From Brevundimonas sp. LM2 (GTDB lineage Bacteria > Pseudomonadota > Alphaproteobacteria > Caulobacterales > Caulobacteraceae): 64,000 nucleotides of DNA. Below, piece by piece: positions 50,184 to 58,581 of this stretch. Where the stretch lies: contig NZ_CP019508.1 in assembly GCF_002002865.1 (NCBI RefSeq), positions 496,001 through 560,000 of the forward strand. The letters are read 5' to 3'. The notes beneath the pieces are model-generated. The model saw only the letters and a program-made list of their open reading frames with translations, was not told the origin of the DNA and made no database searches. Numbering within the stretch: the first letter of the stretch is position 1; every line of letters starts with the position of its first letter. A program made the translations under genes and the position numbers.

Positions 50184-50641
50184 CGCTCGCCTTCGACACC
50201 TCGACGCTGGTCGAGGTGATGCGAGCCCGAGAGCCCAATGTGAGGCAACGCTTCGTCGAAGCTGTCGGGGGGCCCAAGCGTATGGTTGCGTCGATCGTCG
50301 TGCTGCACGAGCTTCTGAGCGGTGCCCTGGCGGCGCATAGTCCCACGCGCGAGCGGGAGAAGATCGCGCGCATCATGCACGCCATCGAGGTGGCACCCCT
50401 GGAAGAGTCTGACGCTGTGTCAACCGCGTCTGTGCTGCATCAACTGCGTCGTCTCGGTCGTCCAATCGGAGACATCGACACTCTGATTGCCGGTCAGGCC
50501 CTGGCGCGCGGCTGGACGGTCGTGACTGGCAACGTCCGCCATTTCGGCCGCATCGAAGGCCTGCCGCTGATCGACTGGTCTGTCGGTCCTGAACCCCTCT
50601 CGACCTCCGAGATCGCGAGGCGGGTCGCGCTGGGCGAGTGA
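50180..50641 (+). CDS. PIN-domain toxin VapC (second module)
   Basis: A 153-residue PIN toxin with Asp in LAFDTSTLVEVM, Glu in VVLHELLSGAL, Asp in IGDIDTLIAGQAL and Asn-rich TGNVRHFGRI. GTG 50180 gives a GTGA overlap with the antitoxin stop; GTG 50177 is one codon longer. It is unrelated in detail to the first VapC, and the antitoxins belong to different folds, so the two modules were acquired separately. It converges with a CoA-transferase gene 6 bp away. Confidence 0.88.
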   Translation: MTLAFDTSTLVEVMRAREPNVRQRFVEAVGGPKRMVASIVVLHELLSGALAAHSPTREREKIARIMHAIEVAPLEESDAVSTASVLHQLRRLGRPIGDIDTLIAGQALARGWTVVTGNVRHFGRIEGLPLIDWSVGPEPLSTSEIARRVALGE

Positions 50642-50647
50642 AGCGCG

Positions 50648-51832
50648 TTAGACCCCGAGCGATCCGAGAACCGCTTCCGTGTCCTGCCCCAGCGCCGGCG
50701 GGGCGTTGTCATAACGCGCGGGCGTCCGCGACAGGCGGATCGGCGAGGCGACGGTGCGGACCGCGGCCGATAGGTCATCGCGCGTCTGCTCGACCTCCAG
50801 CCCGCGATGCTTCGCCTGGGGTTCGTCGAAGACCTGGTCGATCGTGTTCACTGGGCCGCACGGCACGCCGGCCGGTTCCAGCGCCGCCATCAGCCCTGTC
50901 ATCGTCAGGCCGGCGGTGATCGCCGAGAGCGTCTCCACCACCTCGGCCCTGTGCGCGATCCGTCCGGCATTGGTCGCATAGCGGTCGTCGTCTGCCAGCC
51001 CCTCCGCCCCCAGAACGCCGCACAGCGTCCGATACTGCCCGTCGTTGCCGACGGCGATCACGACCATACCGTCCGTACACGGAAAGGGCTGATAGGGCAC
51101 CAGATTGGGGTGGGCATTGCCCATCCGGGTCGGGGCCACGCCGGAGACGAAGAAGTTGGTCGCCTGGTTGGCCAGCATGGCGGCCTGGACGTCGAACAGG
51201 GCGATGTCGATGTGCTGGCCCTGACCCGTGGCGCGGGCATGCAGCAGGGCGGCCAGGATGGCGTTGGAGGCGTACAGGCCCGTGGCCAGGTCGACGACGG
51301 CGACCCCCACCTTCATCGGCTCGGCCCCGGGCGTTCCGTCCGGCTGCCCGGTGACGCTCATCAGCCCGCCCATGGCCTGGATCATATAGTCGTAGCCGGC
51401 CTGCTGCGCGCGCGGCCCGGTCTGGCCGAAGCCGGTGATGGAGCAATAGACCAGGCCCGGCCGGTCCTTCGACAAGGCCGCATAGTCCAGGCCGTATTTG
51501 GCCAGGCCCCCGACCTTGAAATTCTCGACCACCACGTCGCATGTCGCGGCCAGGCGGCGGATCGTGTCGGCCCCTTTCGGCGAGGCGATGTCCAGCGTGA
51601 CCGACTTCTTGCCCCGGTTGGCGCACATGAAATAGGCGCTGTCGCCGCGCGAACCGTCGGTCCGGGTCGTGAAGGGCGGCCCCCAGGCGCGGGTGTCGTC
51701 GCCGACGCCGGGACGTTCGATCTTGATGACCTCGGCCCCCAGGTCGGCCAGCAGCTGGGTCGCCCACGGCCCCGCCAGCACGCGCGACAGATCCAGGACG
51801 CGGACGCCCGCCAGGGCCTGAGGTTGGGTCAT
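50648..51832 (-). CDS. CaiB/BaiF family (type III) CoA-transferase
   Basis: The 394-residue protein starts GVRVLDLSRVLAGPWATQLLADLGAEVIKIE, the family's N terminus. It has the YDYMIQAMGGLMSVTG segment and a catalytic-site Asp181 (VVDLATGLYASN). Type III CoA-transferases pass CoA between carboxylates. Next to glutaryl-CoA dehydrogenase, a succinyl-CoA:glutarate CoA-transferase (SUGCT-like) role is plausible. I chose ATG 51832 as the start of the conserved region; the preceding DUF6356 gene is 10 bp upstream on the same strand. Confidence 0.88.
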   Translation of the reverse strand: MTQPQALAGVRVLDLSRVLAGPWATQLLADLGAEVIKIERPGVGDDTRAWGPPFTTRTDGSRGDSAYFMCANRGKKSVTLDIASPKGADTIRRLAATCDVVVENFKVGGLAKYGLDYAALSKDRPGLVYCSITGFGQTGPRAQQAGYDYMIQAMGGLMSVTGQPDGTPGAEPMKVGVAVVDLATGLYASNAILAALLHARATGQGQHIDIALFDVQAAMLANQATNFFVSGVAPTRMGNAHPNLVPYQPFPCTDGMVVIAVGNDGQYRTLCGVLGAEGLADDDRYATNAGRIAHRAEVVETLSAITAGLTMTGLMAALEPAGVPCGPVNTIDQVFDEPQAKHRGLEVEQTRDDLSAAVRTVASPIRLSRTPARYDNAPPALGQDTEAVLGSLGV

Positions 51833-51842
51833 GCGGTGTGTC

Positions 51843-52109
51843 TCAAAGCCCGGGGTCGAAGGCGCCGGCCTCGGCCATGCGGGCTTCCTTCGCCACCTCG
51901 GCGCGGTAGCCCAGGTCGTCGGCCATCCGCTTGATCTCGCTGGAGACGGTCGTCCTGTGCACGCCCGGCACCACGGCGTGGAGAAAGGCCAGGCCGGACA
52001 GGCGCGCCAGGCGGAAGCCGAACCGCGAGGCGACCCCCGCATGGTGCAGATAGGTCTCGCCGACCTCGCGCGGATGATCGACGAACAGACGGGTCAGGGG
52101 TCGGATCAT
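51843..52109 (-). CDS. DUF6356 family small protein
   Basis: An 88-residue protein with the family pattern FVDHPREVGETYLHHAGVASRFGFRLARLSGLAFLHAVVPGVH. It contains a single hydrophobic helix, so a membrane association is possible. The function is unknown. It is the first gene of an operon with the CoA-transferase and is divergent from gcdH across 95 bp, which suggests co-regulation with glutaryl-CoA metabolism. Confidence 0.75.
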   Translation of the reverse strand: MIRPLTRLFVDHPREVGETYLHHAGVASRFGFRLARLSGLAFLHAVVPGVHRTTVSSEIKRMADDLGYRAEVAKEARMAEAGAFDPGL

Positions 52110-52204
52110 GGGGCCACCCTAGCTTGGGACGCCGCGCCTCACTACCCGTCGTGGACGATCTGGCCTAAACCGGGCGACTGATCCTTTAGAACAAGAGCCC
52201 TGAC

Positions 52205-53395
52205 ATGGCCGACGGCACCGCCTCCATTCCCCAGAGCTTCCGCTGGGACGACCCGTTCGACATGGCCGCCCGGCTGACCGACGACGAGCGGGCGATCCAG
52301 GACGCGGCCCGGTCCTATGCCCGCGAGAAGCTGCTGCCGCGCGTCGTCGCCGCCTTCCGCGACGAGAAATTCGACCGCGCCATCATGACCGAGATGGGCG
52401 AGATGGGATTCCTGGGGGCCATGCTGCCGGAACAGTACGGCGGCTCGGGCGTCAGCCACGTCGCCTATGGGCTGATCGCGCGCGAGATCGAGGCGGTCGA
52501 CAGCGGCTATCGCTCGGCCATGTCGGTGCAGTCGTCCCTGGCCATGTATCCGATCTACGCCTTCGGCAACGAGGAGCAGAAGATGCGCTTCCTGCCCCGG
52601 ATGGCGACGGGCGAGCTGATCGGCTGTTTCGGCCTGACCGAGGCCGACGGCGGCTCCGATCCGGCCTCGATGAAGACCAGGGCGGTGCCGGTCGAGGGGG
52701 GCTACCGTCTGAACGGCGGCAAATACTGGATCACCAACTCGCCGATCGCCGACCTGGCCATCGTCTGGGCCAAGCTGGATGACGTGATCCGAGGTTTCAT
52801 CGTCGAGCGCGACTTCGACGGTTTCACCACCACCGAGATCGGCGACAAGCTGTCCCTGCGCGCCTCGATCACCGGCGACATCGGCCTGAACGACGTCTTC
52901 GTGCCCGAGGCCAATCTGCTGCCGGGCGTGAAGGGCCTGCGCGGCCCGTTCAGCTGCCTGAACAAGGCGCGCTACGGGATCGCCTGGGGGGCCATGGGGG
53001 CCGCCGAGTTCTGTTTCCACGCCACGCGCGACTATGTCGGCGAACGCAAGCTGTTCGGCCGGCCCCTGTCCGGTCGTCAGCTGGTGCAGAAGAAGCTGGC
53101 CGACATGCAGACCGAGATCTTCCTGGGCTTCGAGGGGGCCTATGCCCTGGGTCGCCTGCTGGACACCGGAGCCTTCGTGCCCGAGGCCATCTCGCTTATG
53201 AAGCGCAACAACTGCGGCAAGGCCCTGGCCATTGCCCGCGAGGCCCGCGACATGCACGGCGGCGCCGGCATCACGGGTGAGATGCATGTGATGCGTCACG
53301 CGATGAACCTGGAGACGGTCAACACCTATGAGGGGGCGCACGATGTCCATGCGCTGATCCTGGGCCGGGCGATCACGGGCGAGAGCGCGTTCTAG
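52205..53395 (+). CDS. gcdH: Glutaryl-CoA dehydrogenase
   Basis: A 396-residue acyl-CoA dehydrogenase with strong GCDH features. These include [13 protein letters not shown] near the start, [17 protein letters not shown] at the FAD site, and the C-terminal catalytic Glu376 in [24 protein letters not shown] oxidises and decarboxylates glutaryl-CoA to crotonyl-CoA in lysine and tryptophan breakdown. A CoA-transferase gene that could make glutaryl-CoA is divergently encoded. Its stop is 2 bp from the stop of the next, converging gene. Confidence 0.94.
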   Translation: MADGTASIPQSFRWDDPFDMAARLTDDERAIQDAARSYAREKLLPRVVAAFRDEKFDRAIMTEMGEMGFLGAMLPEQYGGSGVSHVAYGLIAREIEAVDSGYRSAMSVQSSLAMYPIYAFGNEEQKMRFLPRMATGELIGCFGLTEADGGSDPASMKTRAVPVEGGYRLNGGKYWITNSPIADLAIVWAKLDDVIRGFIVERDFDGFTTTEIGDKLSLRASITGDIGLNDVFVPEANLLPGVKGLRGPFSCLNKARYGIAWGAMGAAEFCFHATRDYVGERKLFGRPLSGRQLVQKKLADMQTEIFLGFEGAYALGRLLDTGAFVPEAISLMKRNNCGKALAIAREARDMHGGAGITGEMHVMRHAMNLETVNTYEGAHDVHALILGRAITGESAF

Positions 53396-53397
53396 GG

Positions 53398-53643
53398 TTA
53401 GGTCCCGTTGTATTGAGGATCGGCGTTCCGACAGTGGGGATAGAGGATGTCGTACAGCGGTCCGTCCTGGCGGCAGCGATAGCACTGGCCTGCCGCGCCC
53501 CGGCGCACTTCGACATCGCTGAGGTCGTTGATGGCGATCAGCATTGTCTCGCACACGGACTCTCTGTGAGCCACCCATCCGGTGCCTGCACCCAAGGCGA
53601 TGAGAGCGACCGCTCCGCCGACGATCAGATGAAGGCGCTTCAT
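53398..53643 (-). CDS. Small membrane or secreted protein with a Cys-rich C terminus
   Basis: An 81-residue protein with an N-terminal hydrophobic segment (MKRLHLIVGGAVALIALGAGTGW) that is a signal peptide or anchor. A small Cys-rich region follows (SVCETML ... GQCYRCRQDGPLYDILYPHCRNAD) with five Cys in total. The CxxC (CYRC) could bind metal or form disulfides. I recognise no family. It lies 8 bp after the NTF2-like gene on the same strand, so the two are probably co-transcribed. Confidence 0.68.
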   Translation of the reverse strand: MKRLHLIVGGAVALIALGAGTGWVAHRESVCETMLIAINDLSDVEVRRGAAGQCYRCRQDGPLYDILYPHCRNADPQYNGT

Positions 53644-53651
53644 CGGACGCC

Positions 53652-54110
53652 TTAACCCTCGCACCCCGTCTCGCGCTGGTTCCAGGTGATGCCGGCGATC
53701 TTCCAGACGCCGTGGCGGCGGATCAGGTCGAAATGGTCGGTGCCGCAGTGGCTGATCGCCCCGTCGATCTTGAAGACATAGCGGCCCCAGACCATGGCGA
53801 TGTCGCCGTCGATGGCGATGATCGGGTCGGGCATGATCTCCTCGAACCGCTCGGGTCCAGGCTGCAGTCCGGCAGCGAAGGCCGCGCCGGCGATCGTGCG
53901 GACGGTGCGGGTCCCGTCCGGGCCCTCGACCGCCACGATCATCCGCACCTCGGGGGCCAGATGCGGGGTCAGGCGGGCCGCGTCGCGCGCGGCCAGGGCG
54001 GCGAACACACCGTTGACCGGTGCCAGGACGGCGGCGGCCTCGGGAGAGGCCGGATCGGTCAGGGGCGGGGTCTGGACCGCGAGCGCGGCCAGCAGGGCGA
54101 ACAGGGACAT
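53652..54110 (-). CDS. NTF2-like (SnoaL/DUF4440-type) protein
   Basis: A 152-residue protein with a short hydrophobic N terminus that may be a signal peptide and an NTF2-like fold. It has an FAALAARDAARLTPHLAPEVRMIV segment and ends DHFDLIRRHGVWKIAGITWNQRE. Such proteins are small exported or cytosolic enzymes or binding proteins, and no function can be assigned. A perfect 17-bp hairpin lies 8 nt before its start codon and there is no usual ribosome-binding site. Confidence 0.75.
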   Translation of the reverse strand: MSLFALLAALAVQTPPLTDPASPEAAAVLAPVNGVFAALAARDAARLTPHLAPEVRMIVAVEGPDGTRTVRTIAGAAFAAGLQPGPERFEEIMPDPIIAIDGDIAMVWGRYVFKIDGAISHCGTDHFDLIRRHGVWKIAGITWNQRETGCEG

Positions 54111-54118
54111 GACGCACG

Positions 54119-54157
54119 GCCTCCCGATCGGCGCGGGGGGCGCGCCGATCGGGAGGC
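54119..54157 (-). other. Perfect 17-bp GC-rich hairpin just upstream of the NTF2-like start codon
   Basis: GCCTCCCGATCGGCGCG and CGCGCCGATCGGGAGGC close a GGGGG loop (CCCCC on the minus strand). On the minus strand it lies 49 nt after the stop of the upstream lipoprotein gene and 8 nt before the next start. It has no U-tract. It could be a terminator of Rho-assisted type, an mRNA stabiliser, or a block on translation. Confidence 0.8.
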
Positions 54158-54206
54158 TATCACGCCGCCGGTCGACGGCAAGCCGAGGTCGCCCCGCGCG
54201 GCTCGG

Positions 54207-54989
54207 TCAGGGCTGCGGCTTGGCCTCGGTCGCCGGGGCCGAGCCGGTGTTGACCTGGGGTACGTACAGGCCCGTCACGGTCCGGGTGACGAAGCCGACC
54301 GGCTGGGTGCGAGGGCCGAACATGGCGCAGGGGTCGGGCGTGGGGATGTCGCGCACGACCCGATCCGGCTGCGAGATCGTGTCGCCGATCTCGTCGGCCA
54401 GGGGCTCGGCCATCTGCAGGGCGTCGCCGATGCGCGACAGGGACGGGGCGTCCATGCCGACCGTATTGGCGTTGCGCGCCCAGGCCAGGGCGGCGATCTG
54501 CTCGCCGCCGGGTCCGACCAGTTCGCTTTCGACCGCCAGGCCGCCGGTGGTGCCGGGAATGCGCAGGGTACCGGGACCGGGGATCAGGATGTTGGCCACG
54601 GCCGCGACGCCCGATCCGGCCGCGCCGGTCGGCCGGACCTCGACCACGCCGGTGCGCAGGCGCGCGACGTCGCGCCCGTCGGCGGCCAGGGTGAAGCGCT
54701 CGCTGACTTCGTAGCAGACCTGACGATCGACCTCGCGCAGCAGCTGTGCGCGCTCCTGGTCGGTCAGGGCGCTGCCGGCGGCGCCGACGAAGCGGCTGGG
54801 CTCCAGATGGACGCGGTCGACGGTCGCGGCCACCGCGTCGTCCCGCCGCTGGCGGATCGAGGCGCGCAGCGAGTCCTCGCGCGCGACCAGGCCGTCATAG
54901 CGGCTGAGGAAGCCGGCATCGGCGACGGGGGCGGTCTGGCATGCGGTCACGGCCAAGCCGGCGAGGATCAGGAGGGGGGCGTATCGCAT
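54207..54989 (-). CDS. Predicted lipoprotein (DUF3313-like)
   Basis: A 260-residue protein with a lipoprotein signal (MRYAPLLILAGLAVTAC, Cys17). The body resembles DUF3313 (FLSRYDGLVAREDSLRASIRQR ... VHLEPSRFVGA...LTDQERAQLLREVDRQVCYEVSERF ... VGPGGEQIAALAWARNAN). DUF3313 lipoproteins are envelope proteins of unknown function. ATG 54989 starts the signal peptide. A hairpin follows the gene. It is divergent from the serine protease gene. Confidence 0.78.
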   Translation of the reverse strand: MRYAPLLILAGLAVTACQTAPVADAGFLSRYDGLVAREDSLRASIRQRRDDAVAATVDRVHLEPSRFVGAAGSALTDQERAQLLREVDRQVCYEVSERFTLAADGRDVARLRTGVVEVRPTGAAGSGVAAVANILIPGPGTLRIPGTTGGLAVESELVGPGGEQIAALAWARNANTVGMDAPSLSRIGDALQMAEPLADEIGDTISQPDRVVRDIPTPDPCAMFGPRTQPVGFVTRTVTGLYVPQVNTGSAPATEAKPQP

Positions 54990-55127
54990 GAAGGAACCTT
55001 CCGGGTGGGCCACCCCAACGCCGGCAGGGCCGAAGCGTTGCAGTGAGCCCGCATCTTCGCCCGGTTGGGCCATCGTCACCAGCGCGTTCCCGCGCTAGGC
55101 TGACCGCAATCGATCGGGGTGCGACAG

Positions 55128-56462
55128 ATGAAACATGCGGGATTTCTGGCTGGGACGGCGATCGCCCTGACCCTGGCGGGCACCGGCGCGGCCTCGGCCC
55201 AGAGCGGCATGTCCGGCCTGCCCTATGATGCGCGGCGGGGGGTGTTCAGCTTCGCCACCGGTCTTGAGCGGTCCCTGCCCGCCGTCGTCCAGGTCACGAC
55301 CCTGGGCGTGTCCGCCGGGCCGACCACCGGCGAAACGGAGCCCGGGCCGGTGGCCAGCGGGTCCGGCGTCATCATCGACGCCGCCAACGGCATCCTCATC
55401 ACCAACAACCATGTGATCGAGGGCGGCCAGAAATTCCGCGTCGACATGACCGATGGACGGCTGGTCGACGCCACCCTGATCGGGGCGGACGCCGCCACGG
55501 ACATCGCCGTGCTGAAGATCGAGGCCACCGGCCTGTCGCAGGTCGAGACGGTCGATTCCGATACGCTGCGGACCGGCGACCTGGCCTTCGCGGTCGGCTA
55601 TCCCCTGGGGCTGGACCAGACCCTGACCATGGGGGTGATCTCGGGCCTCGGCCGGTCCGGCATGGGCGACGCGGTCGAGGACTATATCCAGACCGATGCG
55701 GCGGTGAATTCGGGCAACTCGGGCGGGCCGCTGCTGGACAGCCGGGGACGGCTGATCGGCATCAACACCTCGATCCTGTCGGGCGACATGGGGGGCGGCA
55801 ACGACGGCATCGCCTTCGCCGTGCCGACCCGGATCCTGATGTTCGTGGTGGACCAGATCCGCGCCAACGGCTCCGTGACGCGCGGCGCGATCGGGGCGAC
55901 GGTGGGGTCGCTGACGGCGGAGCGGGCGGTTGAGCGGGGCCTCGGCTTCGTGCGCGGGGCCATCGTCGAGGATGTGATGCCGGGCTCGCCCGCCGAGCAG
56001 GCGGGCCTGCGACGCGGCGACGTCATCACGCGGATCCAGAACCGGCCGGTGGCCAATGCCGGCTCGGTCCAGGCGACCATCGGCATCGCCCCGACCGGCA
56101 CCCCGATCGCCCTGGTCTATCTGCGCGACGGGCGCGAGCGCACGGCTCAGCTGAACGTCGAGACCGAGTCCGTCGCGCCGGTGAGGCTGGGCGAGACCGC
56201 GCTGCAGGCCTATGGCGCGGGCATCCGGGCGCTGGTGCCGTCGGACGGCAAGGGGGAGGATCGCGGCCTGATCGTCGTGGCGGTCGAAGGGGGCTCGGTC
56301 GCGGCCGGTCAGGACCTGCGCGCCGGCGACCTGATCGTGGCCGTCGACGGCGCGGTCACCGCCACTCTGGCCGACCTGGCGACGGGGCTGGTCGACGGAG
56401 GCACGCTGAGCGTGCGGCGCGCGGGCGAAGACGTCGAGATCGTGATCCCGCCCACCGTTTAA
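55128..56462 (+). CDS. Periplasmic trypsin-like serine protease of the DegP/HtrA family
   Basis: The 444-residue precursor has a signal peptide (MKHAGFLAGTAIALTLAGTGAASA), a chymotrypsin-like domain with His95 (TNNHVIEG), Asp125 (ATDIAVLKIE) and Ser198 (NSGNSGGPLLD), and one clear PDZ domain (about 270-350), followed by a second, weaker PDZ-like region (about 380-440). HtrA proteases degrade misfolded envelope proteins. ATG 55128 begins the signal peptide; a GTG three codons earlier is the only alternative. It is divergent from the DUF3313 lipoprotein. Confidence 0.94.
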   Translation: MKHAGFLAGTAIALTLAGTGAASAQSGMSGLPYDARRGVFSFATGLERSLPAVVQVTTLGVSAGPTTGETEPGPVASGSGVIIDAANGILITNNHVIEGGQKFRVDMTDGRLVDATLIGADAATDIAVLKIEATGLSQVETVDSDTLRTGDLAFAVGYPLGLDQTLTMGVISGLGRSGMGDAVEDYIQTDAAVNSGNSGGPLLDSRGRLIGINTSILSGDMGGGNDGIAFAVPTRILMFVVDQIRANGSVTRGAIGATVGSLTAERAVERGLGFVRGAIVEDVMPGSPAEQAGLRRGDVITRIQNRPVANAGSVQATIGIAPTGTPIALVYLRDGRERTAQLNVETESVAPVRLGETALQAYGAGIRALVPSDGKGEDRGLIVVAVEGGSVAAGQDLRAGDLIVAVDGAVTATLADLATGLVDGGTLSVRRAGEDVEIVIPPTV

Positions 56463-56757
56463 GCGCCGGCCCCGGACAGCAAAACGCCCGCCGTGCCATC
56501 GGGGGGGAGGGGGGCAGGGCGGGCGTCTCGCTTTGGAGGAAGCGCCGGCCCATCGAAGCCCTTAAACTGGAAACATCCAGGGGGGCTGGGGGGGCTGTTC
56601 AGGATCCGGACGCTTCCGAACTCCGACAGGCCGACCCTTACGGTGTCGTCCGCCAACCGGGCCGCCACTGGACCGAAACGCGGCCATTTCGTGACTACGT
56701 ATTTTTTCTTCCTGCGGCCTCGCTGGCGCTCGGGCCGGGCAGGCCTAGATTGACCGG
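56463..56757. other. Non-coding gap between the serine protease and DUF2794 genes
   Basis: This 295-bp gap is unusually rich in long G runs (such as GGGGGGGAGGGGGG). It holds a 9-bp perfect stem with an inner 4-bp stem at 56484-56526 (ACGCCCGCC and GGCGGGCGT). On the minus strand this stem is followed by TTTT, but no minus-strand gene ends here; it probably terminates or protects the protease transcript. A T-rich stretch near 56700 precedes the DUF2794 gene. Confidence 0.4.
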
Positions 56758-57093
56758 ATGAGCGTCGACACTCCTCCCGAACCCGTCCCCACGGGATCCG
56801 TCTTCTTTGAACGGCGCGAGCTGGATCTGATCCTGCGGGTCTATGGCCGCATGGTCGCCCAGGCCGAATGGCGGGACTATGCGATGGTCGGGGGCAAGGA
56901 GGCGGCCGAGTTCGCCGTCTTCCGCCGCTCGGGTGACGCCCCGGCCTACCGGATCGAGAAACGGCCGTCGCTCCAGGCCCGTCAGGGGCAGTGGTCGGTG
57001 GTCGGCGAGGGCGGGGTGGTGCTGAAGCGCGGCCGCGAGCTGGCGCAGGTGTTGCGCGTGTTCGACAGCCGCAAATTCCAGGTGGTGGAATAG
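56758..57093 (+). CDS. DUF2794 domain protein
   Basis: A 111-residue protein matching DUF2794: VFFERRELDLILRVYGRMVAQAEWRDYAMVGGKEAAEFAVFRRSGDAPAYRIEKRPSL. It is a cytoplasmic protein of unknown function, found almost only in Alphaproteobacteria. A strong terminator follows and separates it from the converging Bax-inhibitor gene. Confidence 0.87.
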   Translation: MSVDTPPEPVPTGSVFFERRELDLILRVYGRMVAQAEWRDYAMVGGKEAAEFAVFRRSGDAPAYRIEKRPSLQARQGQWSVVGEGGVVLKRGRELAQVLRVFDSRKFQVVE

Positions 57094-57095
57094 AA

Positions 57096-57123
57096 AAGGC
57101 CCCGGCGTTTCCGCCGGGGCCTT
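57096..57123. terminator. Bidirectional terminator between DUF2794 and Bax-inhibitor genes
   Basis: The stem AAGGCCCCGGCG / CGCCGGGGCCTT is a perfect 12-bp stem with a 4-nt TTTC loop. The A-rich left flank (GAAAA) gives a T-rich tail on the minus strand. It serves both converging transcripts. Confidence 0.9.
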
Positions 57124-57152
57124 CCGTCCGATCCGGCTGTAAGCCGACGGGC

Positions 57153-57902
57153 CTAGTTGCGGTTGCCTCCCATGAAGGCCAGCAGAAACTGGAACAGGTT
57201 CACGAAGTTGATGAACAGGCTCAGGGCCCCGAAGCCCGTCGCCACACCCAGCGCGGCCTGGTTTCCGCCCAGCTCATAGTAGGTCATCTTCAGGCGCTGG
57301 GTGTCGAAGGCGATCAGGCCCGCGAAGATCAGAACGCCCAGGCCCGAGATGATCAGGTACAGGGTGCCCGACTGCATGAAGATGTTCACGATCGAGGCGA
57401 TGATCAGGCCGATCACGCCCATGATCAGGAACGAGCCCATGGCCGTCAGGTCCTTCTTGGTCGTGTAGCCCACCAGGCTCAGCGCGCCGAACGAGGCCGC
57501 CGTTACAAAGAAGGTCGAGGCCAGCGAGCCGCCCGTGTAGCGCAGGAACAGGATGCCCAAGCCCGCGCCGATCGAGGCGACCGCGGCCCAGTACAGCATG
57601 TTCACGCCCCGCGCCGTCGGGTTCTTCATAAAGAACATGGAGCCGAACAGCAGCACGATCGGCAGGAACTGGACGATCATGCCCAGCACCGTCAGGCCGA
57701 CGCGGCCGTCCGGCGTGACGCCGAAGAACAGGGCCTGCACCGCCGGCACATTGCCGGTCAGATAGGCCAGGCCGCCCGCCACGAGCAGGCCGAGAGCCAG
57801 CTTGTTGTAGACGCCCAGCATGAAGCTGCGAAGGCCGGCATCCACGGCCATGTCGGCCTGGGCGGGTGCCGGCGTCGAATAACCGTTTCTGAAGTCGCTC
57901 AT
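57153..57902 (-). CDS. Bax inhibitor-1/YccA family membrane protein
   Basis: A 249-residue protein with seven hydrophobic helices and the family signatures RSFMLGVYNKLALGLLVAGG near the start, ILIFAGLIAFDTQRLKM and the NFVNLFQFLLAFMGG C terminus. In E. coli YccA modulates FtsH proteolysis, and BsYetJ is a pH-gated calcium leak. Which applies here is unknown. I chose ATG 57902 because the protein starts MSDFRNGYS like its homologues; longer frames would cover the divergent thpR promoter. Confidence 0.92.
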   Translation of the reverse strand: MSDFRNGYSTPAPAQADMAVDAGLRSFMLGVYNKLALGLLVAGGLAYLTGNVPAVQALFFGVTPDGRVGLTVLGMIVQFLPIVLLFGSMFFMKNPTARGVNMLYWAAVASIGAGLGILFLRYTGGSLASTFFVTAASFGALSLVGYTTKKDLTAMGSFLIMGVIGLIIASIVNIFMQSGTLYLIISGLGVLIFAGLIAFDTQRLKMTYYELGGNQAALGVATGFGALSLFINFVNLFQFLLAFMGGNRN

Positions 57903-58044
57903 CGCGAGATCAATCTCCCATGGTTCGGGCACAAGCGCCCGGGACTGACACGAATATCGTGTGTCGTGGTTGCCGTTGCAAGCGGGTCGCATCCCGATCG
58001 GTTCCGACCTTTCGCCGCAGTCGCGTCGCCGATAGGCTGGCGTC

Positions 58045-58581
58045 ATGCTGCGACTGTTCACGGCCATTCCGATCCCCTTCGACATCGCCGAGACCGTGGC
58101 CCGTCGCCAGACCGGCCTGCCCGGCGCGAAATGGCGACCTGCGGAAGCCCTGCACGTGACCCTGGCGTTCTACGGCGCGGTGGAGGAACGGCGCGCCGAG
58201 GATCTGGCGGCCGAGCTGGCGCGGATTCCGGGCGGGGGCTTCGATCTCACCCTGAAGGGCGTCGGGGCGTTCGGCGACGCCCACCGCAGCCACACCCTGT
58301 GGGCCGGCGTGGAACCGAGCGAGCGGCTGACCGTGCTGGCCGGGCGGTGCAAGGCGGCGGCCGAACGGGCGGGGGTGAAGATGGAGCCGCGGCTGTATCG
58401 CCCGCACCTGACCCTGGCCTATCTGAAGACCCAGACCAATCCCGACCGGATCGGGGCCTGGATCACCGCGCATAACCTGCTGCGCTCTCCGCCGGTTCGG
58501 GTCGACCGGTTCGGCCTGTATTCCAGCGTCCTGAGCGAGGGCGGCAGCCACTACGAACTGGAACGAGAGTATCTGCTGTGA
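58045..58581 (+). CDS. thpR: RNA 2',3'-cyclic phosphodiesterase
   Basis: The 178-residue protein has the two HxTx motifs of the 2H phosphoesterase family: HVTLAFYG (His36) and HLTLAYLK (His121). ThpR (LigT) hydrolyses 2',3'-cyclic phosphates at RNA ends. Its start lies in the shared 142-bp region with the divergent Bax-inhibitor gene. It is translationally coupled to the next gene by a 4-bp GTGA overlap. Confidence 0.93.
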   Translation: MLRLFTAIPIPFDIAETVARRQTGLPGAKWRPAEALHVTLAFYGAVEERRAEDLAAELARIPGGGFDLTLKGVGAFGDAHRSHTLWAGVEPSERLTVLAGRCKAAAERAGVKMEPRLYRPHLTLAYLKTQTNPDRIGAWITAHNLLRSPPVRVDRFGLYSSVLSEGGSHYELEREYLL

